A stretch of DNA of 39,382 nucleotides from assembly GCA_002435835.1 (NCBI GenBank), contig DIVM01000180.1:1-39382 (forward strand), written 5' to 3'. The notes under the pieces are model-generated. The model ran no database searches, had not been told where the DNA came from, and worked only from the letters and a program-made list of their open reading frames with translations. This stretch comes from Firmicutes bacterium UBA6132. GTDB taxonomy: Bacteria > Bacillota_A > Clostridia > Tissierellales > Sedimentibacteraceae. This document shows positions 17,497 to 25,600 of the stretch, in pieces (the first letter of the stretch is position 1; each line of letters opens with the position of its first letter). Both the position numbers and the translations under genes were made by a program.

Positions 17497-18431
17497 TGGC
17501 AAAGGCAACAAGAGAAGCTTACGGTGAAGCATTAATAAAATTAGCAAAAGAAAATCCTAATGTTGTTGTATTAGATGCGGATTTGTCAGGCTCAACAAAA
17601 ACTGCTGAATTCAAAAAAGTAAGTCCTGAAAGATTTTTTAATGTTGGAATAGCAGAGCAAAATTTAATTGGAACTGCAGCTGGTATGGCTGTTGCAGGTA
17701 AAATTCCTTTTGCAAGTTCTTTTGCAATGTTTGCTGCAGGAAGAGCATTTGAAATAATAAGAAACACTGTAGCATATCCTGGGTTAAATGTAAAAATAGC
17801 TGCTACTCATGCAGGTTTAACTGTTGGAGAAGACGGAGCATCACATCAAGCAATTGAAGATATTAGTTTAATGAGAAGTATCCCTAATATGACTGTTATA
17901 AATCCAGCTGATTGTATAGAGGCTGAACAGGCAGTTATAAAAGCTGCAGAATTTTTTGGACCAGTATATATTAGATTAGGAAGAGCTGGTGTGGAAAATA
18001 TTTATGATGAAAATTATAAATTTGAAATAGGTAAAGGTGTTGAATTAAAACATGGTAATGACGTAACTATAATTGCCACAGGACTAATGGTACAAAAGGC
18101 TCTAAAAGCTGCAGATGAATTATCTAAAGAAGGAATTTCTGTTAGAGTAATAAATATTCACACAATAAAACCAATTGACAAAGAAATTATTATAAAAGCA
18201 GCAAAAGAAACAAAGGCAATTGTAACTGCAGAAGAACATAGCATTATCGGAGGATTGGGTAGCGCAGTTTTAGAAGTATTATCTGATGAATGCCCAACAT
18301 TAGTTAAAAGAATAGGAGTTAATGATACTTTTGGTGAATCAGGAAAACCAAATGATCTTCTCGAAAAATATGGATTAACTGAAAATAACATTATAGAAGC
18401 TTGTAAACAATTGATTGAAAAAATTAAGTAA
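17496..18431 (+). CDS. Transketolase, C-terminal (pyrimidine-binding) subunit
   Basis: Second half of the split enzyme, 311 residues. It contains LDADLSGSTKTAEF, RFFNVGIAEQNLIGTAAGMA with the glutamate that activates the cofactor, THAGLTVGEDGASHQAIEDI, and the C-terminal domain with TAEEHSIIGGLGSAV. It forms an alpha2-beta2 type enzyme with the preceding subunit, in the non-oxidative pentose phosphate pathway. A hairpin terminator follows ten bases after the stop. Confidence 0.93.
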   Translation: MAKATREAYGEALIKLAKENPNVVVLDADLSGSTKTAEFKKVSPERFFNVGIAEQNLIGTAAGMAVAGKIPFASSFAMFAAGRAFEIIRNTVAYPGLNVKIAATHAGLTVGEDGASHQAIEDISLMRSIPNMTVINPADCIEAEQAVIKAAEFFGPVYIRLGRAGVENIYDENYKFEIGKGVELKHGNDVTIIATGLMVQKALKAADELSKEGISVRVINIHTIKPIDKEIIIKAAKETKAIVTAEEHSIIGGLGSAVLEVLSDECPTLVKRIGVNDTFGESGKPNDLLEKYGLTENNIIEACKQLIEKIK

Positions 18432-18440
18432 ACTTATAAG

Positions 18441-18466
18441 AGTGTCGTTTTTCGACACTTTTATTA
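18441..18466 (+). terminator. Terminator of the wall-polymer/transketolase operon
   Basis: AGTGTCG (18441-18447) and CGACACT (18453-18459) form a perfect stem with a five-T loop, followed by TTTATTATT. Confidence 0.85.
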
Positions 18467-18515
18467 TTAACTTACCCTTATAAAAAACGTTTTTTTATGA
18501 AAATAGGAAAATGTA

Positions 18516-18544
18516 TTGACAAAAATATCGCCAAAGTGTATAAT
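18516..18544 (+). promoter_or_regulatory. Consensus SigA promoter of the CarD gene
   Basis: TTGACA (18516-18521), a 17-base spacer and TATAAT (18539-18544), both perfect. It lies about 60 bases before the CarD start codon. Confidence 0.9.
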
Positions 18545-18603
18545 AACTGATTTGACAACTGTAAGTGATTGGTGTATACTATGTTTATAGGGAGGTTGAT
18601 AAA

Positions 18604-19098
18604 ATGTTTAATTTAGGTGATAAAGTAGTATACCCAATGCATGGAGCCGGTGTTATTGAATCCATGGAATCGAAAGAAATATTGGGAGAAATAAAAAATT
18701 ATTATGTTTTAAAAATGCCAATCGGTGAAATGAAACTTATGATACCTGTTGACAATGTTAATAATATGGGTTTAAGAAATATTATTGATAAAAATTTAGT
18801 TGAGGAAGTTATTGATATTTTAAAACAAAGCGCTGAAATTAATGACTCTAATTGGAACAAAAGATATAGGGATAATATGTTGAAAATTAAGACTGGAGAC
18901 ATATTTGAAGTAGCTCATGTTGTAAGAGATTTAACATTTAGAGACAGACAAAAGGGTTTGTCAACTGGTGAAAAGAAAATGCTTTTAAATGCAAAGCAAA
19001 TGCTTGTATCTGAAATAGCCCTTACTACTAATAAAGACGGCATTGGAGTAGAAGAAATATTAGAAAAGATAATATGTGATGGAACAACAGCTCATTAA
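18604..19098 (+). CDS. CarD/CdnL family RNA-polymerase-binding regulator
   Basis: I place the start at ATG 18604 behind GGGAGG; the frame is open upstream to 18565 but lacks a site there. The 164-residue protein begins with the Tudor-like RNA polymerase interaction domain (FNLGDKVVYPMHGAGVIESMESKEI...KLMIPVDN). It continues with a helical C-terminal domain (from about residue 65) holding WNKRYRDNMLKIKTGD, EVAHVVRDL and LSTGEKKMLLNAKQMLVSEIA. Family members bind the beta subunit and stabilise promoter open complexes. A perfect promoter and a terminator make this a single-gene unit. Confidence 0.92.
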   Translation: MFNLGDKVVYPMHGAGVIESMESKEILGEIKNYYVLKMPIGEMKLMIPVDNVNNMGLRNIIDKNLVEEVIDILKQSAEINDSNWNKRYRDNMLKIKTGDIFEVAHVVRDLTFRDRQKGLSTGEKKMLLNAKQMLVSEIALTTNKDGIGVEEILEKIICDGTTAH

Positions 19099-19119
19099 AT
19101 AATCTTTTAAGATTATTTT
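19097..19119 (+). terminator. Terminator after CarD
   Basis: AAATAATCTT and AAGATTATTT form a perfect ten-base stem around two T residues, beginning at the stop codon and running into TTTTAATG. Confidence 0.65.
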
Positions 19120-19239
19120 AATGAAACATCATTATAATAAATATATTGACATTTTTGAGAAAAAATAAAATAAATTAAAAAAAAAAAAAATAGTTAATAA
19201 AATGACATAAATGGGTTATACTGTAAGGGAGGTGAGTAT

Positions 19240-20334
19240 ATGATAGACAAAATAGCCCGAGCTATTATAACAATTATAGGTGCATCCTTAGGTGTATTTA
19301 TAGGAGTTGTTTTAAATCAAACGAATTTGCTTCCATTTTCTAATTTGCAAAATACATTTGTAATAGCCGGTTTGGGTTTGGTTTTTGGAATTATATTATT
19401 TATTTTATATCCTACTTTAAAAAAGGTGAGTCTCGATTTTGCCGGTGCATTCGAAAAGGAAATTTTAAAATTTTCTACAAGTGATATCATTTTGGGTTCA
19501 GCTGGTCTAATTATTGGATTCGTAATAGCTTTCTTAATAAGTCAGCCTTTTACTCATATAAAGTATGTAGGTACAATTATTTCAGTTTTAATGTATTTAA
19601 CATTTGGTTATTTGGGAATAAAAGTAGCTACAAGGAAAAAAGATGAAATATCATGGCCATCAATCAATTTAAAGAAATTACCAAGCAAAGCAAAAACAGA
19701 AAATGAAACAAAAAACGCACGCATATCTCCTAAAATTCTTGATACAAGCGTTATAATAGACGGTAGAATTGCAGATATATGCAGAACTGGTTTTATAGAA
19801 GGTACATTAATAATACCAGAATTTGTACTTAAAGAATTAAGACATATTGCAGATTCATCTGACAGTTTAAAAAGAAACCGAGGTAGAAGAGGTTTAGATA
19901 TTTTAAACATGCTTCAAAAAGAGAAAATAATTGATGTTTTAATTGAAACAAAAGATTATGGCGATAATATAGAAGTTGATGTTAAACTTTTAAAATTAGC
20001 ACAGGATCTTGGGGGAAAAGTTTTAACTAATGACTTTAATTTAAATAAGGTCGCAGAATTTCAAGGTGTTCAAGTTTTAAATATTAATGAATTAGCTAAT
20101 GCAGTTAAGCCTGTTGTACTTCCTGGAGAAGAAATGAATGTTGTAATTGTAAAAGATGGTAAGGAATCAGGTCAAGGTTTAGCATATTTAGATGATGGTA
20201 CTATGATTGTAATTGAAGGTGGCAAAAAATGCATCGGAGATTCTGTATGCGTCACAGTAACAAGCGTATTGCAAACTGCAGCAGGTAGAATGATATTTGC
20301 TAAATTAAAAAATGTAATTAATAAAGCTGTATAA
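19240..20334 (+). CDS. Membrane-anchored PIN/TRAM domain protein (YacL-like)
   Basis: The 364-residue protein has four hydrophobic helices in the first 125 residues, a short charged linker, a PIN nuclease-like domain starting at [14 protein letters not shown] (about residue 167) with further acidic residues in VLKELR and [11 protein letters not shown], and a C-terminal TRAM domain (about 285-360). TRAM domains bind RNA, so a membrane-linked ribonuclease is plausible, although the true substrate is not established. GGGAGGTGA precedes the ATG. In many Clostridia this gene sits between carD and ispD/ispF; here carD is adjacent but isp genes are not. A TTGACA at 19146-19151 is a possible -35 box without a good -10 partner. 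Confidence 0.88.
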   Translation: MIDKIARAIITIIGASLGVFIGVVLNQTNLLPFSNLQNTFVIAGLGLVFGIILFILYPTLKKVSLDFAGAFEKEILKFSTSDIILGSAGLIIGFVIAFLISQPFTHIKYVGTIISVLMYLTFGYLGIKVATRKKDEISWPSINLKKLPSKAKTENETKNARISPKILDTSVIIDGRIADICRTGFIEGTLIIPEFVLKELRHIADSSDSLKRNRGRRGLDILNMLQKEKIIDVLIETKDYGDNIEVDVKLLKLAQDLGGKVLTNDFNLNKVAEFQGVQVLNINELANAVKPVVLPGEEMNVVIVKDGKESGQGLAYLDDGTMIVIEGGKKCIGDSVCVTVTSVLQTAAGRMIFAKLKNVINKAV

Positions 20335-20371
20335 TTAATGCAATAAATATTTAATTAAATGGAATAATACT

Positions 20372-20402
20372 AAAAGGTACTCTTTAATGAGTGCTTTTTT
20401 TT
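20372..20402 (+). terminator. Terminator after the PIN/TRAM gene
   Basis: GTACTC (20377-20382) pairs with GAGTGC (20389-20394), extended by four A-T pairs. A run of eight T residues begins at 20395. Confidence 0.8.
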
Positions 20403-20465
20403 ATGAATAATTTCTCTTGTTTTGTTAAAAATAAATATTGATTGCTTAAATAGGGGAGTGTTTTT

Positions 20466-21104
20466 ATGATAATTGTAGTTATAAGAGCATTAATATTATA
20501 TGCTGTATTATTATTTTCAATGAGAATAATGGGAAAAGGAGAATTGGGGGAACTTCAGCCTTTTGATTTAGTAGTATCCCTCATGTTAGCAGAACTTGCT
20601 GTTATGCCAATGGAAGATTTAGGTGCACCTATGCTACATGGCTTAATTGCTACAGCAACTATAATGTTTTTACAAAGTTTAATATCTTATATCTCTTTAA
20701 AAAGTAATACAGCACGTAAAATTCTATGTGGTAGGCCTTCAATTTTAGTTGAACATGGCAAATTTAATATAAAAGAAATGAACAAATTACGTATTAACGT
20801 AAATGACTTATTAGGTCAAATGAGATTAAAAGGCTTTTGTAATATAGAAGAAATTGACTTTTTAATAATGGAAACAAATGGAGAAATAAGTATAATTGCA
20901 CCTGCTGCTGAAGCAGGAAAAACATGCACAAGACTTCCCGTTGCAGTTATATTGGATGGAAAGATAATGTATGATAATTTTAAAAAATTTAATATAAATA
21001 AAGAAGAATTTCAAAAGTCACTTGTAATTGAAAATTTAAAACCTAAAGAAATAATTTATGGATTTGTAGATGAAAATGAAGAATTTGTTTTTTATAAGAG
21101 GTGA
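20466..21104 (+). CDS. DUF421 (YetF-type) membrane protein
   Basis: The 212 residues comprise an N-terminal membrane region with three helices (to about residue 80) and the DUF421 hallmark sequences FSMRIMGKGELGELQPFDLVV and GRPSILVEHGKFN. A cytoplasmic domain of about 130 residues follows, including NVNDLLGQMRLKGFCNIEEIDFLIMETNGEISI, which is diagnostic. In spore formers this family includes YetF and the SpoVA-neighbour proteins; its biochemical role is not settled. GGGGAG lies upstream of ATG 20466. It overlaps or nearly touches the DUF4363 gene, with which it is regularly paired. Confidence 0.9.
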   Translation: MIIVVIRALILYAVLLFSMRIMGKGELGELQPFDLVVSLMLAELAVMPMEDLGAPMLHGLIATATIMFLQSLISYISLKSNTARKILCGRPSILVEHGKFNIKEMNKLRINVNDLLGQMRLKGFCNIEEIDFLIMETNGEISIIAPAAEAGKTCTRLPVAVILDGKIMYDNFKKFNINKEEFQKSLVIENLKPKEIIYGFVDENEEFVFYKR

Positions 21105-21106
21105 AT

Positions 21107-21490
21107 ATGAGAATTGTTGTTATCACTTTTATTATTTTAATAATTTTAATTTCAGTATGGAGTTGGTTTCACTTTACTTCAATTGAAATAATCACATCAT
21201 ATTATTGGGAAAATTTAATTTATTTATCCAATGAGATTTATATAGATAATTGGAATAAAGCAGAAATGGATATGGTACAATATATTATAACATGGGAAGA
21301 TACAAGAAAACTTTGGATTTATTTTATAAATCAAGGGGATATTGATTTAATTGATGCGTCTATGAGAAAGCTTGATGTTTTTATTAGAAATAAAAATAAG
21401 GATCTTGCTCAAGCTGAGATAGAGCAATTAAGGGTTTTATTTAATGTTATAAAAGAAAATGAATGTTTATCATTAGAAAATGTACTTTAA
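21107..21490 (+). CDS. DUF4363 family protein, partner of DUF421
   Basis: I choose ATG 21107, placed just after AGAGGTGA; a GTG at 21101 inside the upstream stop is an alternative that would add two residues. The 127-residue protein has one N-terminal membrane helix (residues 1-20) and a helical extracytoplasmic part with repeated short helices (WNKAEMDMVQYIITWEDTRKLW; AEIEQLRVLFNVI). I recognise it as DUF4363, found next to DUF421 genes in Clostridia. Function is unknown. Confidence 0.8.
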   Translation: MRIVVITFIILIILISVWSWFHFTSIEIITSYYWENLIYLSNEIYIDNWNKAEMDMVQYIITWEDTRKLWIYFINQGDIDLIDASMRKLDVFIRNKNKDLAQAEIEQLRVLFNVIKENECLSLENVL

Positions 21491-21509
21491 TTTATTTAAA
21501 GTACATTTT
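21477..21509. terminator. Bidirectional terminator hairpin between converging genes
   Basis: AAAATGTACTTTAA (21477-21490) is perfectly complementary to TTAAAGTACATTTT (21496-21509), with a five-base loop. Both strands end in four T residues. The stem includes the last codons of the DUF4363 gene and lies 47 bases from the end of the opposing hydrolase gene. Confidence 0.8.
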
Positions 21510-21525
21510 AGTATAAAGTATTATT

Positions 21526-21554
21526 TTGTTATCCTGAGCGATAGCGAAGGATCA
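21526..21554. repeat. Short interspersed repeat of the ATCCTGAGCG...GCGAAGGAT type
   Basis: The stretch TTATCCTGAGCGATAGCGAAGGATCA resembles a small dispersed palindromic sequence seen in many bacterial genomes. It has complementary ATCCT and AGGAT ends. It lies in the 66-base gap between converging genes. Confidence 0.5.
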
Positions 21555-21556
21555 TA

Positions 21557-22447
21557 TTATTTAATAGTGTTTGTTAAAGTACCTATTTTTTCAATATAGC
21601 ATTCAATTTTATCGCCACTTTTTAAATAGTTAGGAGGATTAAAACCTGCCCCTACACCTGCAGGTGTTCCTGTTAAAATTATATCCCCTGGGTATAAAGT
21701 TGTACCAGAAGACAAATCTTCTATGATAGTAGGTATATCAAATATTAATTTATTTGTATTAGAATTTTGCCTTATCTCACCGTTAACATAGCTTTTTATT
21801 TGAAGAGCTGGAGGAAATTCAACATCATCCTTTAAAATAATATAAGGTCCTAAAGGACAGAATGTATCAAAAGATTTTCCTTTAAACCACTGTATATGGC
21901 CTGTTTGAATATCTCTTGCAGATATGTCATTAGCAATTGTATATCCGAAAATATAGTTTTCAGCATTTTCTTTTTTAACTTCTTTACATTTTTTCCCTAT
22001 AATTATAGCAAGTTCTACTTCATAATCAAGTTCTTTTACATAGTGTGGGTCTATTAAATCATTTTGTCCTATTGCAGGGGATGCTATTTTCGAAAAATAA
22101 ATTGGTTTTGTAGGAACATCGGCGTTTACATTCTTTAAACTTTTCACTTCATTTATATGATCTAAATAATTTTTGCCTAAACATATAACATTTCTTTTTG
22201 GATATGGAATAGGAGCAATAATGCTAATTTTATCTAAAACAATCGATTCTTTATCACATATTTCTACAGCTTCCTTTAGATTTTCTACACTTAAAATATT
22301 TAATGTTTCTATTAAATCAATCATATCAATTGGTACTGATTTATTTAATTTATTAAAAACTACATCTGCAGGTATTACACCATTTTCATTTTTGTTTAAA
22401 AATCCTATGGATGAAGCGCCATCATAATTATAAGTTAAAAGATACAT
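21557..22447 (-). CDS. Fumarylacetoacetate hydrolase (FAH) family protein
   Basis: The 296-residue enzyme belongs to the group that hydrolyses or decarboxylates acylpyruvates and related 2-oxo acids with a divalent metal. Visible are RNVICLGKNYLDHINE (with His97 and Glu100 of the catalytic dyad), PIYFSKIASPAIG, the metal ligands Glu143 and Glu145 in DYEVELAIIIGKK, Asp174 in GYTIANDISARDIQ, WFKGKSFDTFCPLGP, and GDIILTGTPAGVG. The N-terminal 75 residues form the usual small domain. GGAGG precedes the ATG. It is transcribed alone on the minus strand; its substrate cannot be told from sequence. Confidence 0.9.
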   Translation of the reverse strand: MYLLTYNYDGASSIGFLNKNENGVIPADVVFNKLNKSVPIDMIDLIETLNILSVENLKEAVEICDKESIVLDKISIIAPIPYPKRNVICLGKNYLDHINEVKSLKNVNADVPTKPIYFSKIASPAIGQNDLIDPHYVKELDYEVELAIIIGKKCKEVKKENAENYIFGYTIANDISARDIQTGHIQWFKGKSFDTFCPLGPYIILKDDVEFPPALQIKSYVNGEIRQNSNTNKLIFDIPTIIEDLSSGTTLYPGDIILTGTPAGVGAGFNPPNYLKSGDKIECYIEKIGTLTNTIK

Positions 22448-22481
22448 TGTTTTCCTCCGAAATTATATTTTAATTATAATA

Positions 22482-22510
22482 ATAATATAATACTTTTTAT
22501 GTATTTTCAA
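22482..22510 (-). promoter_or_regulatory. Promoter of the FAH-family gene
   Basis: On the minus strand TTGAAA (22510-22505), a 17-base spacer and TATTAT (22487-22482) lie about 35 bases before the start codon. Confidence 0.6.
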
Positions 22511-22543
22511 GTGGTTTGTGTAATTTAAAGCATAACGATTTTG

Positions 22544-22572
22544 TTGCAGTGAATTATAAGGTATGATATAAT
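22544..22572 (+). promoter_or_regulatory. Promoter of the giant fusion gene operon
   Basis: TTGCAG (22544-22549), a 17-base spacer and a perfect TATAAT (22567-22572) with extended TG (TGATATAAT). The start codon follows 30 bases later. This points to SigA-dependent expression rather than an alternative sigma factor. Confidence 0.75.
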
Positions 22573-22602
22573 TATTAAAAATTGTTTTCGTTGAGGTAAA
22601 AT

Positions 22603-25600
22603 ATGAACAATAGATTAATGTTGAACGAATTACATAAAGAAATTCTTGAAAGATTAACTAAAAAAGAGTTTTTGAAACAAATAAACATGTCTGAGGAAAA
22701 AATACAATCTTTTATTATAAACAGAAAATTTGTTAATAATCTTTTAATATTATTAAGTAAGAAAAAAATAATGTGCAAAGATGTATTAGATTTATCTATA
22801 GAAATATTAAATACCGTTACTACTGAACAGCCAAAGGATTGGTTGTTATATATATTCCAATATACTTTAAGCAAATCCTTTATTGGTGCTGTAAAAATAA
22901 AATTAAATTATAAATATGAAAATGCTTCATTAATTTATCTCGAAATATTAAGAGCAATTTTAAATTATGAAGAAAAAAATAAAGGATTTGATCAGTTTAA
23001 CAATTTCAATTTTTTAAGTAAAGAAGAATTGAGTGCAACTCCAAACTCTGAAGAGTATTTGAAATTTATAAATACATTCAATAATAATTATGTATATGAG
23101 CTAATGAGACTTGATAGAGAAATTAATGGTTATAACACATTAGCACATACTGCAGGTGTTCATTATGTTGCAATGCATATTGCAAGGCAGCTAAATAAAT
23201 TAGGAATGACTGTTGATTTAGGTTTAGTATCAGGTGCCGCTGCAGGACATGATATAGGTAAATATGGTTGCAAAGAAGAAGAAAAAAGCAGAGTTGCATA
23301 TTTACATTATTATTATACAGATTTATGGTTTACTAAAAATAAAATGCCAAATATAGCCCACATAGCAGTAAACCATTCAACATGGGATTTAGAGTTAGAA
23401 ACTTTATCTTTAGAATCTCTGATATTAATTTATGCAGATTTTCGTGTTAAAAATAAAAATATCGAAAATTCAAATAAAGAAGTTAAAAGTCAAATGTACA
23501 TTTATCCATTGCAGGAATCATTTCAAGTTATTTTAAAAAAATTAGATAATGTTGATGAGCAAAAGGAAAAAAGATATATTAGAGTTTATGAAAAATTAAA
23601 AGATTTTGAAAATTACTTAATATATAGAGGTATAAATGTTGATTTAACTACAGAGGAACCTATTAAAAAAAATGAAAAAGATTATGCAATGCTTAATTTA
23701 AGCGAAGTAATCGAAAATTATAAATATATGGCAATTACACACAATACTTCTTTAATGAGCAAATTAAATAATGAAGTAATGTTTACTACAATGATTGAAG
23801 CTGCAAGAAGTGAGAAAGATTGGAAAAATATTAGAGCTTATTTAAATATTCTTGAAGAATATTCAGCATATTTAACACAAAAGCAAAAATTATATACATT
23901 AAGTTTTTTATATGAACTTTTAATTAACAGAGAAGGTGACATAAGGCGTCAATCTGCAAAATTAATGGGCAGAATTATTGTGTCCTTTGATGTTGAATAT
24001 AAAAAAGAACTTCCTACTGATGTAAGTATGTTAGTAGATGAGGAGTTTTCAAGTTTAAAACTGTGGGAAAAATATTTAGGATTATATATAAAACCTGACC
24101 ACAAAATTACAGATCAACATAAAGAATGGATTGGGTATTCTCTTAGAATATTTGTTGATGCAGTTATTTTAAATTGCTGTTACAAAGATAAGGACAAATT
24201 TATAGATGTTTTTATTAATTATTACAGAGAAGAACAAGATGATTATATAGCAACTTTAAATTTATTAAATTCGCTTTTAAGCGTTCCTATGAAAATTTTA
24301 GAACCACACCATGCAGAAATTATTATAAATTATGCTATTAAAGCTTTAAATAAGCAAGAAGTTGAAATAAGGCTTATGTCAGTACAATTTTTAGATAGAG
24401 TAGTAAAACAAAAGCAAGATATAAACATATCATTGGATAATGTAGTTAATTATATAGAAAATTTTAATGAAGAAGAAAATATATGTATTAACTTTTTGAA
24501 AAAAAGAATAGCGGTTAATTTACAAATAAACATCGATATTATAAATGAATATAGAAGATATATTAAAAGTAAAAAAAATATGACATCTGATTTATTTTTA
24601 AATAATTTAAAAGCTGCAACTCCTTGGAATGTAAAAACCATAAGTATTGAATATATTATGGATAATATTCAAGATTCTTATTCTAATGAAGTGACGCTTT
24701 TGCAAACAGCTACTCATTTATGTAATTTAGTAAAAGTTACAGCAAAAGAATCTGTTAGAAATAAAGCAGGAAACTCTTTGCTTAAATTAGCTCATCTTTT
24801 ATCAATTGACCAAAGAAATGAATTGGCAGTTGAGTTAATTAAAGGTCTTGAAATAGATGAACTTCAGTTTGCAAAATATATACCTGAATATTTAGGCAGA
24901 TTTGTAATGCATTTGCATCCTAAAGAACTTGATGAATTTATAATAGACTTAAATAATATATGCAAATCTTCTAATGAAAGAGCAAGTTCATTAGCTATTA
25001 ATACATTTGGTATAATGGTTCAATTTTATCCTGAATATAAAAATAGATTTAGTGAATTAGATGATTTATATGAAAAAAGATTAGTAAAAATGCTTGGAAT
25101 TGTTTTAAGTGGTCTTGCAAATCATAATATTCAAGTAAAACAAGATTCATTTCTTGTTATAGGTCAAAATATATTTGGCTCAAAAATATTGGATTTAAAT
25201 GAAAAACATAAAGTATTTTCATATGTAAATAAAAAATTATTGACTTTGATTAACGAAAAAGAGTTGGGAGATTTGTTTTTCTTTAACAATTCTTCATCAT
25301 TTAATCACATTTATAGGTTTATTAGCGATTATAATTTTTATAATGGAGAATTTAATATACAAGAAAATAAAAACATAGCGTTTTTCCCAGGGACATTTGA
25401 CCCGTTTTCACTTAGTCATAAAGGTATTGTTTCAGAAATAAGAAATATGGGTTTTGAAGTATATTTAGCTGTTGATGAATTTTCTTGGTCTAAAAGAGTG
25501 CAACCTCGTTTAATAAGAAGACAAATTATTAATATGTCCATTGCAGATGAACTCGATGTGTATTTATTCCCTGATGATATTCCTGTAAATTTAACTAATA

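Noticed and set aside
16675..18431. Transketolase broken by a frameshift
   Set aside because: Each half is a complete domain set with its own start, joined by TAATG; two-gene transketolases are normal in this bacterial group.
19217..19222. TATACT as a -10 box for the PIN/TRAM gene
   Set aside because: Transcription would start within the ribosome-binding site, and no fitting -35 box is present.
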